DNA of 64,000 nt, taken from Tritrichomonas musculus. Its lineage: Eukaryota; Parabasalia; Tritrichomonadida; Tritrichomonadidae. Below are positions 20,033 through 29,680 of the stretch, piece after piece. The stretch spans positions 2,790,001 through 2,854,000 of the forward strand of contig JAPFFF010000012.1 in the NCBI GenBank assembly GCA_039105265.1, in the 5' to 3' direction. Position 1 is the stretch's first letter. Each line of letters begins with the position of its first letter. Under the pieces are notes generated by a model, which was given only the letters and a program-made list of their open reading frames with translations, made no database searches and was not told the origin of the DNA. A program made the translations under genes and the position numbers.

Positions 20033-22331
20033 ATGGAAATTCAGCAATACCTAGAAAAAATGAAATCGATTCAAGTAAATCTTTTACAATTTCTTGATGA
20101 TGATGAAAACAAGGAAGAGAATCGTCAAAATTTATTTAAATTATTAGAAGATCCCAAAATCCTTGAAGATCGTCACGAGTTCAAAGCATTACTTAATTTA
20201 ATACAAAAGATAATCAATCACCATCATCGAACTTCTGATTTTTTCTCCAAAATAGAAGCAATATTTCTTCTTTTTAAAAAAGAAATCAAACAAACCTTTT
20301 CAAATATTGAAATATTCAATATATTCAAAAGCAGCAAAAGAATTCTATTATTTTTCATAGAAAACGGTTTTATTGAATTAAATGAATCAATTGCCGATAA
20401 ATTATTGAATAAAAAGCATCGTGAATGGCTCAGTCATTATTATTTTTATCCTGATGTAATACCGTTCCTAAGCAAACCGTTTATTCGGAAAGTTGAGAAA
20501 GAATTTCCAGAAAATTATCAAGAACTAAAGAAGAAAGGTGTGAATCATCATCAAATCTGTGAGATAATTCGATCTGATTCGCTTCAAGACTTCGTTTCTT
20601 ATTCGACAGAAAATCAAATAAATTTGAATTCAACCGTTAAAGATTCGTTCTTTGAAACCAATTTATTTCTGTTAGATAATGAGCCAACGTTGATTGAATA
20701 TGCTGCTTTTTACGGGTCAATTCAGATATTTCAATATCTGTTGAATAATAAAGTTGAAGTTACTTCCTCTTTGTGGCTTTACGCAATTCATAGCGCAAGT
20801 CTCGATTTGATTCTGACACTTGGAAGAGTTCAATTTGAAATCGAAGAACTTTCTTATCAAAAGTTCCTTGAAGAGGCAATTAAATGTCATCATAATGAAC
20901 TAGTCATTTATATTCAAACTAACTTCTTCACCAAAAGTTTTGAAATTTATAACGCAGATTGTAATTATAATAAAAATAGCCTCGCTTACGCTTTTCATTA
21001 CGACAATTACGTCTTCTTCGTAAATCATTATGGTCATAAATTCGCTCTGTTTTATGCTTGCCAATATGATTATTACAAACTTGTTCAGCTTTATTTAAAG
21101 TCAAAAACTATTGATCTTGGTGAAAGTATAATTTTAAAATCAATTTTTCTTTAATGTGAAAATTAACAACTTTTAAAATTTTAAATTCAATTTCAAATAA
21201 AAAAAATTTTTAAATAAAATTTTCAAATTAAAATTTTCAATGAAATTTTAAATTTAAAAAAATGAAAAACAAAGTTATAAATTAATTTATTTTTATGTTA
21301 CAGCATTGTCTCTTGCTGCTAATAGTGATAATTATGAAATTGTTCAATTATTGCTCGTTGAATCAGGCCAAAAAATTTGTGGCAATTCATTCAAAAGATG
21401 TGTAAAATTGACCGAAATAACGATACCATCAAACATCACGCAAATTGGCGAAGGTTCCTTTTATGGGTGCACTTCTTTAAGAAATATAAACCTTTCACCG
21501 TCTGTTGAAAATATTGGTGAATATGCTTTTTTTGAATGCACGGCATTGAAACAAATAACGTTTCCTTTAACCGTTGATTTTATTGGCCGATTTGCATTTA
21601 ACGCCTGCATTTCATTAACTCATATTGAATTTCCTCCCTTGTTGAAAATGATTGAAAAGTTTTCATTCAATGAATGCACTGCATTGAAAGAAATTACAAT
21701 TTCAAAAGAAGTTGAATTAATTAACGATTCCGCTTTCTGTGGCTGCGTTTCTTTGAAGGTGATAAATTTTGACACTCCTTCAAAATTGGAAAGAATTGCT
21801 ATGAGAACTTTTGAGAACTGCTCTGCATTGACTGAAGTTGACCTGCCTTCATCGGTTACATCAATTGGAATGTATTGTTTTAAATATTGTCATTTGTTGA
21901 AAAAAGTGACAATTCCATCAAATGTTACTTCTATTGGATTGGGCGCTTTCTGGGGATGCTCATCGTTGCAAAAAATTGAAATCCCATCGTCTGTAACTGA
22001 ATTGGGCGAATACGCTTTCAGCTGTTGTTCTTCTCTATCGTCCATTAATATTCCAAGATCTTTGAAATTAATTGATGAAGGCACTTTTGGCTGTTGTTTT
22101 GCATTGAAATATGTTACTATTCCAAATTCAGTAACAGTAATTAAGACTTTGGCTTTCGGTGAATGCACTTCTCTTGTTAATGTAGCATTGCCAATGACCT
22201 TGATTGAAATTGAATCTCTTGCTTTCAGAGGTTGTAGTAATCTCCTCCAAATTATTATTCCAGCATCAATTACAAAAGTTGATGATGATGCTTTCCCAAA
22301 AGAAACAATTGTTATAAAAACAAATCATTGA
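20033..22331 (+). CDS. DUF3447/ankyrin-like N-terminus joined through a probable intron to BspA-type LRRs
   Basis: Exon 1 begins at the ATG of MEIQQYLEKM, the same start as the paralogue at 44035. It encodes the trichomonad DUF3447 region, including 'PTLIEYAAFYGSIQIFQYLL' and 'LEEAIKCHHNELVIYIQ', up to KTIDLGE. Its frame then hits a stop in AT-rich sequence. A 178-bp GT...AG segment (21126-21303, GTATAA to TTACAG) separates it from 'LSLAANSDNYEIVQLLL', an ankyrin repeat that passes directly into about nine BspA LRR units, for example 'IGEGSFYGCTSLRNI'. Removing the segment keeps the frame (phase 1) and restores the ankyrin Thr. The joined protein would be about 706 residues. Without splicing, the second part lacks its own ATG. 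Function inferred only: protein-interaction scaffold or surface-related. Confidence 0.65.
21126..21303 (+). other. probable spliceosomal intron, 178 bp
   Basis: Begins GTATAA and ends TTTATGTTACAG. The AT content is extreme with stops in all frames, and removal joins two parts of one ankyrin repeat in phase 1. Confidence 0.55.
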
Positions 22332-22497
22332 ATGAAGTTTTTCTTTAACAGTTTTGTGACATTGTAATAAAATAATATAAAAAGTAATTAATAGATTTTA
22401 ACATTTTTTTTTTTTTAATGAAATGATGTCATGATTTCATTTAAAAAAAAATATAAAGTTTATTTATTTATGTCAACAATATTTTTCAAAATTATGA

Positions 22498-22570
22498 GGT
22501 CTCATAGCTCAGTCGGTAGAGCGTTGTGCTGATAACGCAAAGGTCTAGGGTTCGAGTCCCTGTGGGACCA
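22498..22570 (+). tRNA. tRNA-Ile, anticodon GAU
   Basis: 73-nt cloverleaf. The acceptor GGTCTCA pairs with TGGGACC, the D-arm GCTC pairs with GAGC, and the anticodon stem TTGTG pairs with CGCAA around the loop CTGATAA (anticodon GAT). The T-arm contains GTTCGAGTC, and the discriminator is A. CCA is not encoded, and it is followed by a T run (RNA polymerase III terminator). A and B box sequences are intact. No intron. Confidence 0.96.
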
Positions 22571-22845
22571 TTTTTTTATTCTTGGTGATTTTTAGCATTT
22601 CAAATGGTTTTCAGCCATTTGTTGCATTTTTTAAAAATATTTGTGTTCTTCGCACAAGTAAATTATTTTTCAAAGGCAATCTCCTTAATTGATGAATAAA
22701 TTTTAATATTTATAATAATCAAATCAAATTGTCACAAGAAGGATTTCAAAAAAAAAAAATGCATTCTTATAATAGTTTATATTATATTGCAGCGTTGGAT
22801 GATTTCAATAAGTTTGATTGGATGAGAGATATAAAAAAAAATATT
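22571..22845. terminator. T-run terminator and spacer between two convergent tRNA genes
   Basis: A run of seven T follows tRNA-Ile at 22571-22577, as expected for RNA polymerase III termination. On the other side, 22834-22840 is a run of A, which is a T run for the minus-strand tRNA-Glu. Nothing else recognised. Confidence 0.7.
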
Positions 22846-22917
22846 TTCCGACACGGGGAGTCGAACCCCGATCCCGTGGATGAAAACCACGTATCCTAAC
22901 CGCTGAACGATGTCGGA
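22846..22917 (-). tRNA. tRNA-Glu, anticodon UUC
   Basis: 72-nt cloverleaf on the minus strand. The acceptor TCCGACA pairs with TGTCGGA. The D-arm is CGTTCAGCGGTTAGGATACG, the anticodon stem GTGGT/ACCAC-type closes the loop with TTC, and the T-arm GGGGTTCGACTCCCC is canonical. Discriminator A, no encoded CCA, no intron. Confidence 0.95.
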
Positions 22918-23009
22918 TATCTAATAAGCAAAAAAATATCAATTTAAACTAAGATAGCAAATTTCATAATAATAAATTAGACCTAGATTTATCAAGTAAT
23001 ATTATTTCA

Positions 23010-24385
23010 TCAATCATAAATGTCGCCATACAATTCAAAATAGGACATAAAAACGTTATATCTATTATCATGCCAGGAATTAGTTTGAATATATCTGATG
23101 TATCTATATCTGTTGTTTATGTTTCCATATTTACTTTGTGTGCATATAAAGTGAGACTCCTTGCTTGTTCCATGTAAAGCCTCACTGTCAATTTTGAGAT
23201 CAAGTAGCTGCCAATTCTTTCTATCGTTTGATCCGACAATCCTCCACGATTTTGCATGATACCATTTCGCAGTGTATGCGTGTGTTCGAATGAAGTACGA
23301 AAACAAGTCTATTTTTTTGGCGCCAAAATCAAATTCAATATAACTGTCGTCCTCTGATTTGCAAATTTGGAAATCATTCTTTGTTGTGCTTTTATCGTAA
23401 TAATTGTAGTAACAAGCATCGTTGTATTTTGTCAAGTTTGTGACTGGATAGTCAAGATTATGGTAACCGCCGGCCGATAGCTTTACAGAGTCGCCAAGCA
23501 AAGCAACAATTCCGTCGTGATTGTCGGTATGCAAATAATGGACTGTTATCGGTTGTTTATTCAAATCATCAATCTGCTTTTTCAATCCAGAAATTTGCCA
23601 CTTTTGAATTTCAACCGTTTCCACCAATTTTGAATGAAGGGAATCTTTTTGAATCAGCTCGTTTTGAAGCTGATAAAAAGTTTTGAGCAAATTTGAATTG
23701 ATGAAGTGAAAATCAAATTTGTGAGAATATTTGGTCAGTAAACGATAAATTATTTCATTTTTGACTTCACCTAAATTGACATGTTCAAAAAGTGATGATG
23801 CCGTTATGCCAAAATGATCTAGGCATTTGAAAAGAAATTCTATCATTTCTGGAGGTTGCTGTTCATTATCTTTTATTTTCAATTGATATTTGGTCACAAT
23901 TCTATAAAGCATGGGAAATGCTAGAGATAAAAGTTGGTCATCTCTGATGTAATCTAATATATTTCTTGATATTATTTCTTCATATTAATTGGTATCAATG
24001 TCTTGTTGATTTACAATCGTATTTAAAAATTGAATGAGGAAATTTTCTTTGTGATCTGAAATGTATTGTTCTGCTTTTTCCATAAGTGAATGTACCATGA
24101 ATTTTTTGGCTAAATAATGGATGGGGAGAATATTTTCATTTGTAAGAAAAATTGATTTACATTGGCAATAGTTAATGAAGTCCTTTATGGAAGCATCAGG
24201 TAAATCAAAACAATTTTCTGAATCTTCAATTAATTTGATGGAGGAATTTATTTGAGGAAGACTTTCCAAAAAAATTTTGAATATTGATTAAATATAATTA
24301 CATTAAAAGGATATACCTTTCCATTATAAGTAAAAAAATTTGTAGATGGAAATTCAGAATTAATGGAAAGAGTGTTGCTACTCAT
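23010..24385 (-). pseudogene. BTB-domain plus F5/8 type C (discoidin) protein, broken
   Basis: The minus-strand order is an N-terminal BTB-like start from the ATG at 24385 ('TYNGKVYPFNVIIFNQYSKF'), a helical middle, a short coiled coil ('LHSKLVETVEIQKWQISGLK') and a C-terminal discoidin-like F5/8C domain ('DDSYIEFDFGAKKIDLFSYF' ... 'RYRYIRYIQTNSW'). Two lesions split the frame: a one-base shift in a T run near 24270, and an in-frame TAA at about 23986, where the ORF would read 'DIDTN' then 'YEEIIS'. The last 300 codons are intact and start at an internal ATG (23912), so a shortened protein is possible. The family is abundant in trichomonads; partners and function are unknown. The lesions could also be assembly errors in homopolymers, though the TAA is less easily explained that way. 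Confidence 0.75.
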
Positions 24386-24598
24386 TGATTTAAAAAAAAA
24401 AAAAAAAAAAAAATGGCAAAGTATTGAAAAAAACGTTTTTTTCATTCAATTTTCAAATTTGAAATAAAATAAAATAAAAAGAAAAAGAAATTTGTAAAAA
24501 TAAAAATATAAAAAGATTTAAGATTTAAAAATAAAATTCTATATTTACTTTCATGGAGATAAAAAATCTATTTTTCTATTAAATCTATTTTTCTATTT

Positions 24599-27500
24599 TT
24601 AAACGAAATTTGACTTGCTTTGGCGAACTCCACCCTTTGGATCAGTGAGAGTGTCATCAACGACATCATCGATATCAATTAATCCCTTCTTATAACGTTC
24701 GATCAAGTTCATTAAGTCATCGTGATCCTTCTTTGCCTTGAGGATTGTGTCGCCCAATTGTTTCCTTAAGCGTTCGATTTCAGCGGAAAGTTTGTCGTGG
24801 TCAGCCTTAGCATTCTTTTGTGTTTCGGCGAGTAATTTCTTAAGACGTTCGATTTCAGCAGAGAGGTCGTCATGATCCTTCTTGGCCTTTTGTTGAGTTT
24901 CGGCGAGTAATTTCTTAAGACGTTCGATTTCAGCCAAGTACTTGTTGCCGTCTTCTTGTGCCTTTCTAAGAGCGTCGGCCAATTGTTTCTTAAGGCGTTC
25001 GATTTCAGCGGAAAGTTTGTCGTGGTCGGCTTTAGCATCGGCCTTGGCCTTGTCCATTTGTTGGCAAAGTTTAGCGTGATCAGCGGCTGCATCTTTCTTA
25101 GTTTGTTCGATTGAAGCGACGAGTTTGTCGTGGTCAGCTTTGGCTCTTGATTCGGCTTCAGCTAGTGCCTTCTTTAAGCGTTCGATTTCAGCAGTGAGCT
25201 GTGCGTGATCAGCAGCAGCAGCCTTCTTGAGATGGTCGATTTCAGCAGTGAATTTGTCGTGTTCTTCTTTAGCACGTTGCTGTGTTGTTGCCAATGTTGT
25301 TGTGAGCTGTGAATTCTTGGCGGTTGCATCGGCCAACGACTTCTTGAGATTTGCGATTTCAGCGGCGAGTTTGGCGTGATCAGCAGCTGCATCTTTCTTG
25401 AGTTTCTCGATTTGCGCGCAAAGTGAATCATGATCTGCTTTGGCGGCCTTTTGTGCATCAGCGAGTGTCTTCTTGACTTCATTGCAGCGAGCTTCTGAAT
25501 CGGCCAGAGCTTTCTTAAGGTGATCGATTTCGCCGTTGAGATTGTTGATTTGTGTTTGTGCCTCATTTCTGACACGTTCAACTTCATGTGCAAGATTGTC
25601 ATGATCAGCTTGTGCATCCTTTCTCATCTTCTCAATTTCAGCATTGAATCGGGCTTGGTCAGCCTGTGCTTGCTTCTGTGCAGCAGCCAATTGATTTGCA
25701 AGTTGGTTCTTCTGTGCAACGGCATCGGCCAATTGTCCCTTGAGGTTGTCGATTTGGCTGTTGAGGTTGTTGATTTGGACTTGTGCGTCGTTCTTGATCT
25801 TGTCCATTTGGCCGACGAGGTTGTTGTGATCATCTTGTGCGCGCTTCTCTGTTTCTTGGACAGTTGTTCTTAATTCGTTGCAATGGTTTTCGGATTCAGA
25901 TAATTGTTGCTTCATGTGGTCAATTTCGCCGCATAAGTTGGCGTGATCAGCGGCAGCAGCATTCTTGACATTGTCGATTTCAGCAGTAAGTCTGTCGTGG
26001 TCTGCTTTAGCTTGTTGCTCGGCTGAAGCAAGCTTGTTAGAAAGATCATTCTTTTGTGATTCGGATGTTGATAATGCGCTTCTTAATTTGTCAATTTCTC
26101 CATTAAGGCGGCTTTGTTCATTTTGTGCATCGTTCCTAACTTTGTCGATTTCGCCGCAAAGTTTGGCGCGTTCAGCAGCAGCGTCTCTCTTGACGTTCTC
26201 CATTTGTGCACTGAGGTTATCGTGGTCAGCTTTGGCACGTTGTTGTTGGTCAGAAAGTGATGTTCTTAATTCATTGCAATGAGCTTCTGAATCAGCCAAC
26301 AATTGTTTGTGATGATTGATTTCGTTTGAAAGGTTGTCGTGATCAGATTGTGCAGCATTCTTAACGCGTGCAATTTCGGTGTTGAATGTTGCTTTTTGTG
26401 TATCGGCATCCTTCTTCATTTGTTCAATTTGCTGTGTGAAAGCAGCATGATCTTGTTGTGCCTTTTGTTGGGCTGCAGCTAATGTCTTTGTGAGTTCTGC
26501 ATTCTTGGCTTGTGCATCAGCTAATGTCTTGTTGAGGTTAGCGATGTCACCGGAAAGTTTGTCGTGTTCTGCTTTTGCAGCATTCTTGACATTGACGATT
26601 TCAGAGGCCATTTTATCGTGCTCAACTTTAGCTGCGTTCTTAACGCCTTCCATGACACTGACTAATTTGTCATGATCAGCTTTTGCAGCCTTTGTTGCAT
26701 CATCGAGCGACTTTCTTAATTGATTGCAACGTGCTTCAGATTCGGCACATGCTTTCTTGGCATGATCAATTTCACCAGAAAGGTTTGCGTGATCAGCAGC
26801 GGCAGCTTTGTTAACACGATCGATTTCAGCTGTTAAAGCAGCATGATCGGCAGCACCGTCCTTCTTCATTTGTTCGATTGTTGCTGTAAGTTTGGCATGA
26901 TCAGCAGCTGCGTCTTTCTTCATTTGTTCAATTGTAGCTGTAAGTTTGTTGTGGTCGTCTTGTGCCTTCTTTTGTGTGTCAGCTAATGTGGCAGCAACAG
27001 CATTCTTCTGTGCAATTGCATCGGCCAATTGTTTCTTAAGTGCTTCGATTTGTGCGCAAAGTTTATCGTGATCAGCTTTGGCAAGTTTTGTGTTGTCATC
27101 GATTGTCTTTCTTAATTCGTTGCAACGTGCTTCTGAGTCAGCTAATTCCTTCTTCATGTGAGCGATTTCATTGGTTAAGTTGGCATGATCAGCAGCAGCG
27201 TCTTTCTTGATCTTCTCAATTTCAGCTGAAAGTTTGTTGTGATCAGCAGCGGCATCTTTCTTCAATTGTTCAATTGTAGCTGTGAGTTTGTCATGGTCAG
27301 CTTGTGCCTTCTTTTGTGTGTCAGCTAATGTGGCAGCGACAGCATTCTTCTGTGCAACAGCATCAGCGACTTGTTTCTTAAGTCCGTCGTTTTCTTTGAG
27401 CATGTTTGCATGATCAACAGCTGCATCTTTCTTAAGTTTCTCGATTTGTGCGCAAAGTCCATCGTGATCTTCTTTGGCACGTTGTTGTGTTTCTGTGACT

Positions 27501-29680
27501 GTGCTTCTCAATTCATTGCAACGAGCTTCTGAATCGGACAATTGTTTCTGGAGATGACTGATTTCACCATTAAGATTGTCAACTTGTGATTGCGATTCTT
27601 TTCTGATACGATCAATTTCAGCATTGAGGCTGTCACGTTCTTGTTGTGCTCTCTTTTGTTCGTCGGCAAGTTGGGCAGTGAGGTCGTTCTTTTGTGAGAC
27701 AGTGTCAGCCAATTCACGCTTTAAGCGTTCAATTTCAGATGCTAATTTATCGTGATCTGTCTGTGCATCGTGTTTCATTTGGTCGATTGTTTGTGAGAGT
27801 TTGTCGTGATCAACTCTTGCATTTTGTTGTTCTTGTGATAGCTTGTTGTAAAGGTCGTTTGCACGAGCTTCTGAATCAGCCAAATCTTTCTTCAATTGTT
27901 CAATTTCAGCAGCAAGATTGTCATGGTCGAATTTGGCATCTCTTGTGAGACGTTCGATTGTTTGTGAGAGGTTTTCATGATCGTTTCTTGCACTTTCTTG
28001 TGCTTCAAGTAATGAATGCTTAAGACGATCATTTTCAGTTTGTAAACCATCTTGAACTTTTTGTGCATTATGTTGTGTTTCGTTTAATTGTTGTGTTAAA
28101 CGATTGATTTCAGTTTCAAGATGTTCTCTTGATACAACTTCATGTTGATAACGTGATTCAATGTCGGATTTCTCACGTGCAATACGATCAGCTTCATCTT
28201 TCTCACGTTGAAGTTGGTCAGCTTTTTCGCGTGCTTCTTGTTCGGCCTTTTGTTTAGCAACTCTTTCTGCTTCTGCAAGTCTTTCGGCTTCAGCTTTTTC
28301 TTTGGCTAAACGTTCTTGATCTGCCTTTTCGCGAGCAAGTTTTTCTTGTCCAAGTCTACGTTGAAGAACTCTTCTTTCTTCTGCTTTTGCATCGGCTGCT
28401 GCCTTTTCTTTAGCAAGACGTAATGCTTCGGCCTTTTCACGTGCTAAACGTTGTTGTTCTGCACGTTCAATTGCTTGACGTTCTTGTTCAGCTTTCTGAC
28501 GTTGGATTCTTTCTTTTTCAGCTCTGGCTTGTGCTTCTGCTCTTTCTTTGGCAATTCTGTCTTGTTCAGCACGTTCACGTTGGATTCTTTCTTGTTCGAT
28601 CTTTTGACGTTGGATTCTTTGTGTTTCTTCTTGTTGGTGAATTACACGTTGTTGTTCTGCCTTTTGTTTGGCAATTCTGTCAGCTTCTGCCTTTTCACGA
28701 GCAATTCTTTCTTGTTCAGCTTTTTGTTTAGCCAATCTTTCAGCCTCAGCTTTTTGTTTGGCAAGTCTTTCTGCTTCTGCCTTTTGTTTGGCAAGAGCTT
28801 CTGCTTCAGCTTTTTGTTTTGCAAGTCTTTCTGCTTCTTCTTTTGCATGTGTGTCAACTTTTGTTTCAGTGACAACTTTTGTTGTTTCAACTTTTGTTGT
28901 TTCAACTTTTGTTTCTTTAACAACTGGTGCTGGTGCTGGCTTTGGTGCTGGAGCTGGGGCAGCCTTTAAGTTATCAAGAACAACTTTGGCGGCAGCAAGT
29001 TGTGTGAGAAGTGTTTTCTCATCAACATTTCCGTTCTGTTCTGCAAGATCGTCTGGATAAACGAAAACGGTGATTCCAAGTTCTTTCATAACATCAACAG
29101 CAAGTTGTGCGTTGTGATCTGCATCTTGTGGATTGAGTTTGTAATAGTTAATCTTGTCTGGAACGTATGAGTCTAATAAAGCGCACATTGACAAGCCATA
29201 GGGTTGGAATTTAGTAATATTTGGATAATTTGAAGTACGGCCAATTGCCCATTCGAGAAGAGCATTCTTTGCTGGTTTCTTAGCTGAGCTGTTGTTATCT
29301 TTTTCTTCTGTAATTGCGTTTCCAATTGAATAATGTAAAATAAGCGACCAAACATAGCCTAAAATAAGTTTTTCATTATTATCATTAACATCTTTTCCGG
29401 AAATACCAATGAGTTTAACACCATCTTTGGTAAACATATCAACGGAAAGGTCACAGTTCATAACTTGATCGACATTACGTTTTGGTTCTTTCTTCCATGG
29501 TCGTGGGGTATCTTTTTTAGTTAATACTTTTGCAAGTTCGACAAGGGCAACACCGTTTGATAAATCTTTTGTGATATCTCCAACTTCTGGGGCGGCATTG
29601 TTGAGATGAGCATTGACCCATCGTGTGAAAACTTTCTTTTGGAGTGGGACCCAATCATTGTTAACTTTTGTAAGAGACAT
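24599..29680 (-). CDS. giant actin-binding (tandem calponin-homology) coiled-coil protein
   Basis: 1693 residues, intact. Two calponin-homology domains occupy about residues 12-225: CH1 begins 'VFTRWVNAHLNN' and CH2 begins 'ALLEWAIGR'. This pair is the alpha-actinin/spectrin-type actin-binding module. A Pro/Ala/Val linker follows, then a charged single-helix stretch (about 280-480) built on the ten-residue word AKQKAEAERL, then a very long coiled coil to about 1660. Much of the rod repeats with an 18-residue period, e.g. ADHAKLTATIEQMKKDGA, interrupted by 21-residue inserts rich in 'SEARCNELRK'. The tail DPKGGVRQSKSNFV is non-helical. Predicted role: actin cross-linking or anchoring in the cytoskeleton. 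There is no EF-hand, unlike alpha-actinin. Stop codon TAAA. Confidence 0.9.
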   Translation of the reverse strand: MSLTKVNNDWVPLQKKVFTRWVNAHLNNAAPEVGDITKDLSNGVALVELAKVLTKKDTPRPWKKEPKRNVDQVMNCDLSVDMFTKDGVKLIGISGKDVNDNNEKLILGYVWSLILHYSIGNAITEEKDNNSSAKKPAKNALLEWAIGRTSNYPNITKFQPYGLSMCALLDSYVPDKINYYKLNPQDADHNAQLAVDVMKELGITVFVYPDDLAEQNGNVDEKTLLTQLAAAKVVLDNLKAAPAPAPKPAPAPVVKETKVETTKVETTKVVTETKVDTHAKEEAERLAKQKAEAEALAKQKAEAERLAKQKAEAERLAKQKAEQERIAREKAEADRIAKQKAEQQRVIHQQEETQRIQRQKIEQERIQRERAEQDRIAKERAEAQARAEKERIQRQKAEQERQAIERAEQQRLAREKAEALRLAKEKAAADAKAEERRVLQRRLGQEKLAREKADQERLAKEKAEAERLAEAERVAKQKAEQEAREKADQLQREKDEADRIAREKSDIESRYQHEVVSREHLETEINRLTQQLNETQHNAQKVQDGLQTENDRLKHSLLEAQESARNDHENLSQTIERLTRDAKFDHDNLAAEIEQLKKDLADSEARANDLYNKLSQEQQNARVDHDKLSQTIDQMKHDAQTDHDKLASEIERLKRELADTVSQKNDLTAQLADEQKRAQQERDSLNAEIDRIRKESQSQVDNLNGEISHLQKQLSDSEARCNELRSTVTETQQRAKEDHDGLCAQIEKLKKDAAVDHANMLKENDGLKKQVADAVAQKNAVAATLADTQKKAQADHDKLTATIEQLKKDAAADHNKLSAEIEKIKKDAAADHANLTNEIAHMKKELADSEARCNELRKTIDDNTKLAKADHDKLCAQIEALKKQLADAIAQKNAVAATLADTQKKAQDDHNKLTATIEQMKKDAAADHAKLTATIEQMKKDGAADHAALTAEIDRVNKAAAADHANLSGEIDHAKKACAESEARCNQLRKSLDDATKAAKADHDKLVSVMEGVKNAAKVEHDKMASEIVNVKNAAKAEHDKLSGDIANLNKTLADAQAKNAELTKTLAAAQQKAQQDHAAFTQQIEQMKKDADTQKATFNTEIARVKNAAQSDHDNLSNEINHHKQLLADSEAHCNELRTSLSDQQQRAKADHDNLSAQMENVKRDAAAERAKLCGEIDKVRNDAQNEQSRLNGEIDKLRSALSTSESQKNDLSNKLASAEQQAKADHDRLTAEIDNVKNAAAADHANLCGEIDHMKQQLSESENHCNELRTTVQETEKRAQDDHNNLVGQMDKIKNDAQVQINNLNSQIDNLKGQLADAVAQKNQLANQLAAAQKQAQADQARFNAEIEKMRKDAQADHDNLAHEVERVRNEAQTQINNLNGEIDHLKKALADSEARCNEVKKTLADAQKAAKADHDSLCAQIEKLKKDAAADHAKLAAEIANLKKSLADATAKNSQLTTTLATTQQRAKEEHDKFTAEIDHLKKAAAADHAQLTAEIERLKKALAEAESRAKADHDKLVASIEQTKKDAAADHAKLCQQMDKAKADAKADHDKLSAEIERLKKQLADALRKAQEDGNKYLAEIERLKKLLAETQQKAKKDHDDLSAEIERLKKLLAETQKNAKADHDKLSAEIERLRKQLGDTILKAKKDHDDLMNLIERYKKGLIDIDDVVDDTLTDPKGGVRQSKSNFV

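Noticed and set aside
22498-22917. Possibility that the two tRNA genes are organellar or bacterial contamination
   Set aside because: No encoded CCA, eukaryotic-type T-run terminators and A/B boxes, and flanking DNA continuous with trichomonad genes.
8403-24385. Reassigned TAA codon (TAA read as Glu or Gln)
   Set aside because: TAA ends all intact genes here, and the two in-frame TAA codons occur in copies with other lesions, so ordinary decay is simpler.
24766-29060. Many 60-170-codon ORFs on both strands within the CH/coiled-coil gene
   Set aside because: Shadows of a long biased-composition coding sequence.
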